This document shows positions 25,401-36,788 of a stretch of 64,000 bases of DNA, in pieces. Position 1 is the stretch's first letter. Every line of letters begins with the position of its first letter. This DNA is from Gordionus sp. m RMFG-2023. Taxonomy: Eukaryota > Nematomorpha > Gordioida > Chordodea > Parachordodidae. The position numbers and the translations under genes are program-made. The DNA is taken from positions 3,727,985 through 3,791,984 of the forward strand of contig NC_088776.1 of NCBI RefSeq assembly GCF_954871325.1, read 5' to 3'. The notes under the pieces were generated by a model, which was not told where the DNA came from, made no database searches, and was given only the letters and a program-made list of their open reading frames with translations.

Positions 25401-26880
25401 TTGATTGATCCGACGTAGCCCTGATTCTACAAGTCCCTAGTTACTAATATCATGAATACCTTTTATATTTAATGCGAAAAGCAGATTTTAAATTTCATAT
25501 AATGTCGATTTAATTCTTTTTAAACTCTTGCGACCTAATATTGTGGTGTAAAAACATTTTAATTTTTCCCTAAAAAACACATTTTATCATGCTGAGGAGT
25601 ATAAAATATTTTTAGCCTCAAATATATATTAAACAATTAAATTTGAATTTCTAAACATGTCTGGTTTTTAAATAAAATCCCCTGAACCGTCAAGCCTCTT
25701 GCGCCAACTAATGAAAAACAAAAGAATTTTTTTTTAATTATAGCCAAAAAAAAACTAATGGCTCTCCTTACAGTGGATTGACTAACAGCGCTGGCTTTTT
25801 GGGAAAAATTTCAATTTTCGCAAAGAATAATATTTGAAAAAATATGGTTATATTTTTATAAATATTTATAGGGCACCTTTATAGAGTATAGTTATAGCTA
25901 TAGATTCATACATTGTTTTTTTTAATAATATCTATTTGCAAAAATCTGTTCTACTAGATATTTTCTCCTAAATGCATATTAAATATTTGGTGAAGAAATC
26001 GATTAAGGTGCGCTATTAATAATGGCATGGTCGAAATTGGGCCGTGACATTCAATATTCACAAAAAAATAATAATACGCGACTTCCCCCTTTCATTCCCT
26101 TTCTTACAAAAATGAAAATAATTAATTTAAACCTTTTCCAAAATTATTTTCACTCTAAAAACAAATGTCCAAAATAAAAATTATTGATCAAAAGGTAATA
26201 TGAAATATAAATATTATATTATATAATACCTTTTTTTTTGCTAATTAATAAAAATATTGTTTTTAAAATATATTTTTTTTAGCGATTTCTGGCTGGGAAC
26301 ACTCATTTCCCATGTGTTTTATATGAAATTTTTATTGTGCTTTACATAATGGAAAAATTAACATTTTTTTTGATAATTATAAATGCGTGACTTATTATAG
26401 AAAAAAAACAAATTATTATACATTTTCAAATATTTAAATATTTTATCAAATAATTTTTGATAAAAATTATAACGTATATATACATAAATAAAGGAATTAC
26501 TGTAGGAAGAAATAATGTAAGATAAACTCTTGTAGTAGTAATTGAGCAGAAGCGTTAAGTGTATAGCGTTATTTTTTTTAAATTGAAAGGGCAATTTTTT
26601 TTTTAACTGTGAAAAACTTAAGCAATCTTGCGTTTCTTAACCTTAAAGAAACGCTTACCAATTTGCCCATCGCTATTTAATATACATAAATTGAAATAAA
26701 ACCCAAAACAAAAACGTTTCAATTTGCAAGTATCCAAAAAAAAACTTTTTAAAATCATACTTTGGGCATAAGCAATAAAGTATTAGATGAGTTTAACTCC
26801 GCTGTCCGCTCAAAAAATTTGTTTAACCCGCAGGCCATACCAATTTTTTAAAATTATTTGATTGGTTGGTTTGTGTTTTT
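22481..26880. other. Gene-free stretch; 22.9-23.6 kb more balanced
   Basis: No recognised gene. Between about 22905 and 23600 the composition is less biased and purine-rich on the plus strand, and pieces of open frame follow one another (for example AANQFGYKIGGVPIIEAMF near 23015). This could be a worn pseudogene of unknown family. From 23.9 to 26.9 kb it returns to plain AT. A small hairpin is noted separately at 26630. Confidence 0.4.
26630..26654. other. Short perfect hairpin
   Basis: GCGTTTCTT, a 7-base loop, then AAGAAACGC: a perfect 9 bp stem in otherwise unstructured DNA. Function unknown. No neighbouring gene for which it could be a terminator. Confidence 0.5.
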
Positions 26881-26932
26881 ATTCATTTTAATTACTACCG
26901 TGAATTTACGCCGATGAAAGTAACGTTATTAC

Positions 26933-27079
26933 CAGAGTTGTTAAAAGATACTTTTTAAATGGATCTAGATACAGATAAATCGTCTAAAATAATATCTAGA
27001 TACAAATATTTTAATCAAAAATCTAACAGATACCATATTTTTATATCTAGATAAGTATCTAGATCCTTTAACAACTCTG
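26933..27079. mobile_element. GATAC-rich hAT MITE with perfect 8 bp TSD
   Basis: 147 bp with terminal inverted repeats CAGAGTTGTTAAAAGATAC and (inverse) CTTTAACAACTCTG. It is flanked on both sides by GTTATTAC (26925-26932 and 27080-27087). The interior is a string of TCTAGATACAGATA-type words. No coding capacity. TSD length and CAG ends fit hAT. It sits inside the GTTAC-rich end of the larger hAT-like locus. Confidence 0.92.
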
Positions 27080-27734
27080 GTTATTACTATTGGCGTTACC
27101 TTTATCGAGGAAAAGGAACGTCATTCGTTACTTGCATAAAAGGGTAGCTGGTAACGCGTTTCTTTTTTTTTGAGCAACGGTAACTCAACACGTTACCCAT
27201 TACATTGAATATGGAATATATATATTTAATTTTATTATTATTTATTTTTAAAAAAAATTTTTATAAATAATTTAAGCCGAGTTTTTAATTCAGATTAACC
27301 GCCAAAGTTTCTTCCTTTTTATTTTATTTATTACATTTTTTTGTTGTTGGATTTTATACAGTCAAAGATTGCGAATCTAATTAATATTGAATCAGCAAAG
27401 GTATGTTTATAATATTATAATTTATTTTACACAAAAATTATATGTCAATAGTATGTTTTCATTTTTTTGCACAAGTAAAATAAAAATAAGGGCATTAAGT
27501 TATACACTTTGTAAGTAAAGATTGTTCCCTAATTCAAATATTTAAAACCTCGTTGTCCACCAGCTCAAATCTAAGATAACTTACTAAGCTATAAATTCGA
27601 ATTCAGATTAAATTCTGATAAAGAAATTTTAAAAAATAAACAAATTGATGAGGATCTGAATGAAGCTTGTAAAGAAAAATTTATTTTGGATAGATTTGTT
27701 ATGGGATTTTTATTTTGAAAATGAAGATCATACT

Positions 27735-27844
27735 TTAAATTAGGCCCGAACCCAATTAGTTTAAATAGAATTAGGTCCGAGCCTGGCCCGATGCCCGTTC
27801 AGGCCGGGCCAGCTACGGGCCGGGCCTAATTTTGCAGATCTCTA
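27735..27844. mobile_element. GGCC-rich MITE (group A), partial, inverted
   Basis: It ends in TTTTGCAGATCTCTA, the exact inverse style of the TAGAGATCTGCAAA start of the 12508 copy. The neighbouring GCCTAATT and CCCAATTAGTTTAAATAG blocks also match that copy in reverse. Only one half of the element is present. It separates two parts of the decayed hAT sequence. Confidence 0.65.
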
Positions 27845-27894
27845 CAATATTTTTAATAAATTCCCCCCCCCCCCCCCCAATTATAATTTTTATT

Positions 27895-28010
27895 TATTTA
27901 AATATAATACAACTCTCCCATCCTCTGCGTCAATTGAAAGTGTGTTTAGCACATCGAAAGCTATATTGAAAACTAAGTGCTCTCTCATTATCAAAATTTT
28001 TTTAAAATCA
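27895..28010 (+). pseudogene. hAT transposase C-terminal fragment
   Basis: Translates as TTLPSSASIESVFSTSKAIL and continues KTKCSLIIKIF. This is the hAT-family C-terminal dimerisation motif (S-A-x-x-E-x-x-F-S), whose Ser-Ala...Glu...Phe-Ser core is intact. Only about 35 residues can be read. A further possible piece, DEDLNEACKEKFILDRFVMG, lies upstream at about 27645 beyond the inserted GGCC-rich element, but is less certain. Confidence 0.7.
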
Positions 28011-28116
28011 ATTTTGTTACATTAAAATAAATGAAAAAATTATTACCAAAAAAATAGAACTTATCGTATAATATATTATTTTTTGTATAATCGTTATTTT
28101 TATTATATATATGGGG

Positions 28117-28272
28117 TAGTATTGTTAAACGCCTCGATTTAAAATTAAGATTTTTAACCAAAATAATATAATGGACATCTATTAACGAAATCTCCAAGCA
28201 GCTTGCATAATATTTTTTTGGCTTAAATTTTGAGTTAGCTGTTTGCGAAAATCGAGCCATTTAACAACACTA
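28117..28272. mobile_element. Palindromic hAT-like MITE, internally shortened
   Basis: 156 bp, shorter than the usual 220 because part of the left arm is missing. Left TAGTATTGTTAAACGCCTCG, right GAGCCATTTAACAACACTA. Flanking octamers ATATGGGG and CTATGGGA agree at six of eight positions, supporting an old 8 bp TSD. Confidence 0.8.
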
Positions 28273-28445
28273 CTATGGGATGTGTGGAATGGAAAAGGGA
28301 ATAAATATAATATTTAATTTTTTCTTTGAAGTAATGAATAACGCGTTACTTTTTATGAATAGTAAATAGCGCGTTACTAAGGTAACGACTAACGAGTAAC
28401 GAACGTGTTCCCTTTTCCCCATAACACAACGAGTTACGCTATTCT

Positions 28446-29155
28446 TTAAAGTACAACTATTTATTATCTATTTTCGAAATTATTGCCTATCTTTTTCGAT
28501 AAAAAGAAAAACAGCCTAATTTACTATTGAAAACGTTCTCAAAATATATTCAAATCAATTTATAGTATACTAAAACCACACAATTTTTTTTTTAAAACAA
28601 TAATAAAAAAATTTATCAATATTTTTGATCAAATTAAAATATTATTTTTTTAAAAAAAAATTCTCTTTAAAATGCGAGATAAAAATATGTTTTAAAAAAA
28701 TGTTTGCTAAGAAGGATTTTATTTAAAATTCTTCGTCTCAAAAATTAATATTTGCAAATTAATATTAATATTATTATTATAATTTTTTTTTTATTTAAAC
28801 TTTGTCCTGTTATTTTAATATATAATATTTCTTCATGCGTGTCATTATAATTTTGTTTGGCTTCTTTAGCAGAGAAGGACTTTGTATAACTCGAAAATCA
28901 ATTTGGCTTAATCCACGCAATAGAACTTGTATAATTTGGACCGTGTTATATAGTAATTTTTAAAAAATTAACATTTATTTTTTGTTATTACATTCTTTTT
29001 TTTCTTCAGGCTACTTCTAAGGCTTCCACCTAGCAAAAAAACATAACTCAAGAATTTCTAAAAAAAGTATCTAGATATTGTCAATAATATATATTCAGGA
29101 TATCTGAAGAATTTTATTGAGTTATTTATATATTCACAAATTTGTATTCCACTTA
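28446..29155. other. Gene-free spacer
   Basis: AT-rich; no gene or defined repeat. Confidence 0.4.
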
Positions 29156-29965
29156 GGGTTGTTTAACAAAAAGAAGGAATCTTCTTGGGAATATTTCCTG
29201 GGAATTTATTGGAAAGGGAACGGAATATTCTCAAAATTCCCAATTTTTTTAAAAATCAGAGTTACATCTTTTTTTTCTCAATACATAATCATGAATATAT
29301 TAGATATTGAAAATATTCTCCTAGCTCCAATTTAATAGTTTATGTTTCCTAAGCCTAATAAAAAAAAAATACATTTTATTTGACACAACGTTTCCGAAAA
29401 TCTTATCCTAATTTTTCTTATAAATAATCACGAATAGCTGCTGAATAGATTCATTCATTCAGAACATTCTAGTAGCTCACATTTCATGGTCTTTGCTTCC
29501 TAAGCCAAAGTAACAAATATGAAATTGAGTTTTTATGTTAATCCATATAGTAATCATTCTCATGTCAAAAACTACTATTTAAATTGATAACTTGCTTCCT
29601 TATTATCTCGATGATTAGGCAATTCTTTAATAAAGTTTGCGTCAGATATAGAAATAAATTGGCCTCTCGTTTAAAATTTTTAATAATAATATGGGTAATC
29701 CAAATGGCATCCCCAGTTGTTTTAATTGGTATACACTTTTTAATGAATGCGTTGTCAGTCAAGGTATTATTATATATCATTGGTTGTTACTTGAATATAA
29801 TAAAATACAGTACAAAAATTGAAAATTGTTGGTTACAATTTAAGCAATATCATTAATTCCCATAAATTTTTGGTTATTCCCAAAATGTTAATGGGAAAGT
29901 TACCGCAATAAAAATATCCGGGAATTTTCCACTCCTAATTCCACTCCATTCAGAAATATAAACAC
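29156..29965. mobile_element. Possible non-autonomous DNA transposon with GGGAAT subterminal repeats
   Basis: GGGAATATTTCCTGGGAATTT and related GGGAA/TTCCC words cluster at 29190-29255, and mirrored forms (ATTCCCATAAA, GGTTATTCCCAAA, CCGGGAATTTTCC) at 29855-29955. Such clustered GGGAAT words at both ends are typical of hAT-like non-autonomous elements. I could not fix the termini or a TSD. Small open frames inside on either strand have no motif. Confidence 0.4.
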
Positions 29966-31036
29966 TTAATTCTTTTCTTCTCTGATCAAGCCTATCTATT
30001 TGCAAAGCAGAAATGTGCTTATGCTCACTCTTCTTTCTACTTAAGCAATGGTCTTCCATGCTAGTAGAACCCCTTACATCACGTGTCATATGCATCAAAG
30101 TTTAACCAAAAATCTTTTTCTAATAATTTGGAAATTTATTTAGTCAAAAATTTTGAGTAAAGAATGCTCTCAGAAATCTACGATGGGATTTAAACACATT
30201 ATTATTATGCCATCTACAATAGATTTTTTCATCTTTTTTATAAGCAACTATCTTCTTTTATTCCAGAATATTCCGATTCCAATTTTTAAATCTAATTAAC
30301 TGTAATTATAAATATCGCTCATTATAATTATAATTTTATGATTTTTCGAAAAAATCATAAAATTATTATTTAGCTAGCAAGCTAATTAACGATCGTTTCT
30401 TAACTTAAATCATTTTCGTTTAATTAGATTTTGACTTTGTAAAAATATATATATATATATATTTATATTAATAATTAAATTGTTTCTGCTTCACAAAATT
30501 AAACTGTAATTTTTTAAGATAAATATTTATGTATATAAATATTTATTTTATTATTTTAATTTGGGTTGATCGAAAGGGAATACAAATTAGTAAAAAAAAA
30601 AATTTTAATTACTTGAAAATCTTAATTAGGAAATTTATGCTACGATCTTTGTTCAGCGTTTCTATAACGAACAGGGAGGGAGTTCATGAGCTAGGCTCAG
30701 TAAATCTTAAAAGGAGTTAGAGGATGTAAGCCGATGCTGGGAGTCCCTGGTTACTGGAATATAAGAGTTTTCCAAGTATAAAATGCATGACTATATATGT
30801 TTGCTAAAAGGGCAAACCCTTTTATAAGATGCTCAAGATTTAACGACGCAATTTACCCTGCCTTGCATCAACCCAGTTGGATTTCACCGAAATTTCACCA
30901 ATCGACCAGCAGTGCCGAAGGAGATAGGCTAGGGTCATGTTTATGGTATTTTTTTAAATGTCTTACCAAAATTTATTTCTCAAATTTGGGCCTATGATTA
31001 GTTCGTCGCTGTATATTTTTCCCTTTACTATTGAAT
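29966..31036. other. Gene-free spacer
   Basis: No recognised gene. A minus-strand open frame (29874-30098) overlapping the left edge has a more balanced amino-acid composition than most here but no detectable family. An AT dinucleotide tract lies near 30445-30462. Confidence 0.4.
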
Positions 31037-31155
31037 TAGTGTTGTTAAAAGGCCCGATTAAGATTTTTGCCTAAATAAATACTGTGTAAGGCCTAGAGAT
31101 TTTGTTCATAGATGACACTAAGGTCTCTATTTGACAAATCTCGAGGCTACTAAAT
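31037..31155. mobile_element. Palindromic hAT-like MITE, left half only
   Basis: It starts TAGTGTTGTTAAAAGGCCCG and runs through AAGATTTTTGCC to AATCTCGAGGCTACT, then stops matching. The copy is truncated near the centre of symmetry, so the right terminus is absent. Confidence 0.65.
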
Positions 31156-31764
31156 GTTAAATGTATAACATTTTTACTTTGTTTCACAATAAGCCAAAGT
31201 ATAAATTTCAAGGATAATTTGTGATTAATATTAATCGAAATCTTTCGGGTAAACCTACAGGATATTTAAAATTAATATAAATGAGTATATATATATAAAT
31301 TTTTTATAATTCCAAATAAAAATGATAAACAAGAATTTAACAAAATATACCTTCCCCCCCCCCCCTACCTCATTCATAAAGCGCTATAAATTTATTAAAT
31401 ACTTTTGTATATATATATCGATTTAGCCCCTCATATCTATCCAAGGCCATATCAAAATTGATCTAATTAAATTATAATCAAAGAGGATCAGGGTTTCATT
31501 TTATGAACTGAACCTCCTTCACGATCCAAGCAGAATTGCCCTACCTACTTTTATTCCTTTATTAGGAATCGATTCAGATTCAGTAACCGATCTAGCTTTT
31601 TCAATTTGGGTGGGTAGGGATGAATTTAGCTTTTTCTGCGAATATTGGCAAGAAAGAGAAAATTTATTTATAATTAAGTCAAAAAGATATGAAGCCCTTA
31701 TACAAATAAAGTTTAACATTTTGGAGGAGGTGTTAGGCTTTCCCAAAATGTGGAGATTTAATTT
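31156..31764. other. Gene-free spacer
   Basis: It has a 12-base C run at 31354-31365. Open frames on both strands at 31519-31813 overlap each other and continue into the next MITE on the plus strand; no family recognised. Confidence 0.4.
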
Positions 31765-31988
31765 TAGTGTTGATAAAACGGCTTGTTTAGACTCGATTTT
31801 TAAAAACGGCTAACACAATACTTCGTCCTGAAAAATATCACGCAAGCCTAAAAATTTTGTTCATAGAATGGACAAAGGTCAAGACATACATTATCGAAAT
31901 CTCGAGACTTAGGTAATATTTTTCTGGCTAAAATATTGAGTTAGCCGTTTTTAAAAATCGGCTCAAAACGAGCCGTTTAACAATACTA
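31765..31988. mobile_element. Palindromic hAT-like MITE with 8 bp TSD
   Basis: 224 bp, full length: TAGTGTTGATAAAACGG to CCGTTTAACAATACTA. Flanking octamers TTTAATTT and GTTAATTT match at seven of eight positions. The arms contain GGCTAACACAATACTTC on the left and GAGTTAGCCGTTTTTAAAAA on the right. No coding capacity. Confidence 0.88.
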
Positions 31989-33163
31989 GTTAATTTCCTT
32001 TAGGACTTCTCCCAATTAAGCTACTAGAAGAATTATAGTTAATAAGGCTAATTTTCTTAAGATTATCTTTTCAGATCTATCCACGATAAACCGAAATTTG
32101 TGCTAATTAAATTAATAAAGATGTTTTAGGAAGGAACCCAAATTGACCGAATTAAGATCCAAGCAACTATGCCAACTCTAGCCTTCCAATCATAGGATTT
32201 TACATTTATAGGGATAAGCAGAATTTATACAATTATTATTGCCGAATTTTTTTTTTTTAAAAAAAGGGACATTAAATTAATTTACCAATATTTTAGCATT
32301 ATTACATTATTTCGCTTCAATTATTTTATTTTTTTTATTCCAGGCATTTATATAAAAACATTTATTTTAACATTTACTTTTCTTTTTAGAGAGAGAGAGA
32401 GAAAGGCAAAAAAAATATATATATTATGTAATAATATCTAATATAATATAATTAAAAATAGAGGTAACTAACTAAAAAAAAATTATTATTATTATATAAC
32501 TATAATTAAAAATAAAAAATTTCAATTATTAAAAAATAAAAGTATATATATATATTGTTAGGATAATTACGCATTAAATTTTTTTTCTATTTTAAAAAAA
32601 GCCGAAAAAAATAAAATAAATTAACTAACGAAAAGGTGAGGCCAAAAAAACTATAATTATGGCTATTTAATAAATTAATTTTTTTTATATATTAAACTAA
32701 TTAAACTAAAGTTTTCGTTTTTTAATAAGTGTAATATATATATATATTTATTTTATTTTAAAAAATAATAGGAAGTAAAAAAAAATAAAACAGATCGAAT
32801 TTATAGATCATCGGCAGCCATTTTGAATGGGGGAGAGAAAAGAACGTAAATACTGTAGAGAATCTTAATTTTTAGCGGAGTTTTTTTTCGGAGCGGGGTT
32901 TAAAAAATAGTTTTGGTTCCGGTTTAAAATTTGCAAGAAAACGGTTAAAAGGCGTGCGTTTTATTTTATAAAAATTTGATGGAGTTCCGCGGATCCCCTT
33001 GAAATTAATTTTCACAACATTTCGAATTTTCATAGCGTATAATTCCGAAAGTGGGAATTTTAACTCATATTGAAAATCAACCATGTGATTTTTTTTAGAA
33101 AATTTTGATGAACTTTTTGAACTTAACATTAATTTTTTTTAAAATTAGTTATATATATATATA
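31989..33163. other. AT-rich stretch with one unassigned open frame
   Basis: A minus-strand open frame of 85 codons (32872-33129) is Lys/Phe/Ser-rich (MLSSKSSSKFSKK at its start). It lies next to GGAGCGGGG and GGTTCCGG words like those of the GC-rich repeats. No motif identifies it and I do not treat it as a confirmed gene. The rest is low-complexity AT, with an AG tract near 32390. Confidence 0.35.
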
Positions 33164-33549
33164 AGTTAGCGTCAATGTGTTTTTTTTCCGGCAATGTGTT
33201 ATTTTTTCAATTTTAAAAATCATTTTTTGAGCGCGTTTTATTAAATATTTAAGAATTTGATCTTACCGGAAATGTGTGCCGTCATGTTTGGAATACCTAC
33301 CCTATGAATTTCAGACAATTTTTTCCATGAACTTTTAAAACTTAATATAATTTGTATTAAATTCTCCATATATTTTTTTATTATAAATTATAAATAACTC
33401 AAAGATTGACAACAAAATTGTTTACAATTCTTAAGATAGTTATTCCAAACATGATAGAAGTATTTCCGGTAAAATCCTATTTTTTAAATTTAATTAAACG
33501 CGCTCAAAAATTTTTTTTAAGCTGCAAAAATAACACATATACGCTAACA
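33164..33549. mobile_element. TGTTAGCG MITE (Tc1/mariner-like), copy 2
   Basis: About 386 bp between TA dinucleotides (33162-33163 and 33550-33551). Termini AGTTAGCGTCAATGTG and TACGCTAACA. Shared body: GCCGTCATGTTTGGAATACC, TCAGACAATTTTTTCCATG, then the mirrored ACAAAATTGTTTACAATTC and TATTTCCGGTAAAATCC. No coding capacity. A TA target fits Tc1/mariner. Confidence 0.82.
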
Positions 33550-33564
33550 TATACATATATATAT

Positions 33565-33699
33565 CAGAGTTGTTAAAAGATACTTTTTAAATGGATCTAG
33601 ATACAGATACATCGTCTAAAATAATATTTAGATACAGATATTTTTATCAAAAATCTAGATACAGATACCACATTGTATCTAGATCCTTTAACAACTCTG
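33565..33699. mobile_element. GATAC-rich hAT MITE with 8 bp TSD
   Basis: 135 bp, CAGAGTTGTTAAAAGATAC to CCTTTAACAACTCTG, flanked by ATATATAT on each side. Because the target is a simple AT repeat, this TSD alone would be weak, but the three other copies have unique perfect TSDs. It lies 15 bp to the right of a TGTTAGCG MITE. Confidence 0.88.
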
Positions 33700-33711
33700 A
33701 TATATATATAT

Positions 33712-33840
33712 ATGAAAATGATAAATGACTAAAAAGTTAATGGCAACATTAGGGTAAATATTTTAAAACAAGTTGGAATACATTTCTGGTAAAAATCGGA
33801 TTTTTAAAATATTTAAAAAGAAACATCCCCTCAAAAAATA
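33712..33840. repeat. Partial, diverged TGTTAGCG MITE (inner right arm)
   Basis: AATGATAAATGACTAAAAAGTTAATGGCAAC, read as ATAAATGACT and GTTAATGGCAACATT, followed by TTGGAATACATTTCTGGTAA, matches the inner right arm of the TGTTAGCG family with many changes. Both termini are missing. Confidence 0.55.
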
Positions 33841-34068
33841 AAAGAATTAGAGTTGAAAAATTAACATCTTGTTAAAAATTAGTTGCTCTTTTGTTGGAAC
33901 AGGCTACAGAGTGTTTTTAACATTTCCGTCTGCAGTTCATATGAATCTTAAGATAGGATTAGAGGGTTATTGCTAAATTTGTCTCAGTTCTGGGTTCTGT
34001 TTCCAAACTTTATTAATGATTATTTATCCTCTTCGCCTAGGATTAGGGTATGTCAATAAGTTAATAAC

Positions 34069-34323
34069 TAGTTGTTAAACGGCTCGTTTTTAGCCTATTT
34101 TTAAAAACGGCCAACTCAATATTTTATCCAGAAAAATATTACGCAAGCCTGAAGATTTTGCTCTTAGCAGGAACAAACCAAATATGACATTTACATTACA
34201 ATATATCTTTTTTTAAGACATATATTATCGAAATCTCGAGGCTTAAGTAATACTTTTTTTGGCCAAAATATTGAGTTAGCCGATCTGAGAAATTGGCTCA
34301 AAACGAGTCGTTTAACTACACTA
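34069..34323. mobile_element. Palindromic hAT-like MITE with central insertion
   Basis: TAGTTGTTAAACGGCTCG to CGTTTAACTACACTA, about 255 bp. It is longer than usual because some 35-40 bases of AT-rich sequence lie in the middle, between the CTGAAGATTTTGC block and the ATTATCGAAATCTCGAGG block. No clear TSD. Confidence 0.8.
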
Positions 34324-36780
34324 AACTTTTCTTAATAAAATGGGAACAAAGTCTTCTAAACTGTGTTTATTCGGAACCAATTGTATTTAATAAATTTATA
34401 CAATTTCAAAAAAATTTTAAGGAAAAATAAAATACTATATAGGGTTTTGCATCGAACCGGTTTCTAAGTTTTGGTCTCTGATCAGAAAAAATTTCTAGTT
34501 ATGTTTACCTAGTTACCTCGAAATTTAAAAAAGGAATTAGGTGCAAAATTTCTATCTATGACACCCAGTTTGTAACTGACATGTGATAAAAGGTCAATAT
34601 TATTGTGTTAATTTTAAGAAGGCTAACATTAACTCATATTATAAGAAATTATATATAGTAATTATCTTAATATTATTCAATTTCCTGTTATATATAGTAC
34701 TCTACAAGTTTAATCATGCCATGCATGTTGTATACTATCCCAAAATCTTTGATTCATAATCATACTCATCATTCCACACCTATTTTCTCCTTCTAAGTCT
34801 AACCCACTTTTACGGGTAAAGGAATAGATAAAGTATCTTAGCCTTTATATTAATTTTGGAGCTGTTTTTTTCCCCGCAAAGATAGTTGAGCTTAACAAAA
34901 TTTAATAATACTCTTTTACCTATAAAGGCATTTAATCATAGAATTAATTGATTACTTAAAAAAAGGCTTTAAATTTTCCAAATAGTATAGCACTCAGTTC
35001 CTCTTACTCTAATGCTATTTTCGGATAATTTCCCAACACTTATATCTAGTCAATATCTTTTGGATAAAGGGTAGTATGATTTTTTAATAAATCAACAAAT
35101 TTTTTTTCATTTGGAACTTATAATCTATTTCATTAATAAAGACCATAAATAAGCCAAATTAAATATAAAGAAACATGTCAGATATATAGGCTAAAAAACA
35201 GAAACTTAATTAAACTTTATTAATATATGGGTTAAATTTAACATAACAAAAGACATTGAAGTCGGAATCTTGCAGATAAAAAATATGATATGGAAATATT
35301 TCACTAGATAAAATACCTATTCTTTATAGTATATTCTTCGTGTGAATAAATACGATCTTTGTATTTCATTTGATGGGCTTTTAAATCCGATGTATGACTT
35401 ATGCGTAGTTGGGCAAAAAGTCATGGGAAAATCGAATAAGGCGATCCTAGTAATGATAAGTCATATTTTACATAACCGATCGACGGAACGTATATTGTTT
35501 AACGAATTCGTCTATTAAGGTAATATTATGTTTTAGTTATCAGATTGGGAATAACCAAGCACCAGTAAATTTTTTTATACTGAACCTAATAAGAAGGAGG
35601 GAAAAGAAAGAATAGTCTATAAATATATACAACAAATATTACTTAAATATTTTGTTGTATTATAACAATATTGATAAAAATATTTAGAATACTTAAAATT
35701 ATATTACTTACACATATAATACATCAAACGAGTTCTTTATAAAATAAATATTCCGACAGTAATAGATGTTACTTAATTAATATCTAAGGAGGAAGAAAAA
35801 AAATTGTCGAATCATTGGGACAATATTATATAATACCATAAATATTGAATTTAGGAAAAAGGTAAACTTTATATGAGCTGAAAGACTAGAATTTTGTTGA
35901 GAAGATAGATTCTAAGAAAATTTACTGCTCAGAGGTTTCGGATGAGAATTGGAGGGAAGTTAGTATATAAATTCCCTGGTTCCACGTATTATAATTTTGT
36001 AGTTTATAAATATCAATATAACTTAATATAATTATGAAATTCTAACTGTAAAGTAGTTTAAACCATATAAGGAACAAAAATCAGCCTATCACCAATATAT
36101 TTGCTCTCCGCAATCCGATTCATAAATATACCAAACGTGATAAGGCCAAACGATTGTATTCAGAATATAAAAGTTGAGCTTTTCTAATTTTTCAATCATC
36201 GAAGAAATGTATCTTGTAACTCAAGCTGCGATAACCAAAGGAGGAAAGATCCACCCCCCCCAAGCAAGTTAGTCTGTTCTCGTAAATATCAGCAAATTAG
36301 CCTGTTTTCGTAAATATTAAAGCTAAAAAAAATTTACCCTCTACACCCCCCCCCCCTTCCCACACACACACCTCTTCCACAATAATACATTCAATCATTA
36401 AACAAGAAATTTGAAAGAAAAAAATTAGTAAAAAATTAATAACTTTTTACAATAATAACTAATTGAGATTTTTTAAAAAAGCATTTTATAAAAATTAAGT
36501 GACAACCCAAAATTTTTATTTGTTAAATATAAATGAACCCAAAATTATTATTTGTTAAATATAAATAGGCCTAAAGATCTCCAATAAATTGTGCTGGGTA
36601 ATACCCAACTTAAAAGTGCCCCCCCCCATTCATTTAACAAAATCCTGGTGGCGTTAACGTCGCAGCTACAAGGAAAAACCCATAGAAAGATTTAGTGAAA
36701 TGATGATGAATCTAATTAATATTTAGATAATTGTTTTAAAATTCAATTCTTCATAATTAATTGAATTATATATATCTGGT
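34324..36780. other. Gene-free stretch with short tandem duplications
   Basis: About 2.4 kb, no gene. Near its right end are two small tandem duplications: a roughly 29 bp unit repeated at about 36272-36330 (core CTGTTYTCGTAAATAT) and a 32 bp unit at about 36507-36571 (core ATTTGTTAAATATAAAT). C runs lie at 36254-36261, 36346-36356 and 36619-36627. Confidence 0.5.
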
Positions 36781-36788
36781 ATTGGGAT

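Larger units (their letters stand above)
26890..28445 (+). mobile_element. Nested, decayed hAT-like locus with GTTAC-rich ends
   Basis: Left and right flanks are rich in GTTAC/GTAAC words (GTAACGTTATTAC, CTGGTAACGCGTTTC, ACACGTTACCC on the left; AACGCGTTACTTTTT, GGTAACGACTAACGAGTAAC on the right), as expected for hAT subterminal transposase-binding repeats. Between them, at about 27895-28010, is a hAT transposase tail. The locus is itself host to a GATAC MITE (26933-27079), a partial GGCC-rich element (27735-27844), a 16-base C run and a palindromic MITE (28117-28272). Exact outer ends and TSD are not resolved. Confidence 0.5.

Noticed and set aside
29874-30098. 74-codon minus-strand open frame with balanced composition
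   Set aside because: It has no family signature and part of it lies in the GGGAAT repeat end. It is not enough to call a gene.
32872-33129. 85-codon minus-strand open frame
   Set aside because: Composition is Lys/Phe/Ser-biased, there is no motif, and it lies near repeat-like GC words. I left it as unassigned.
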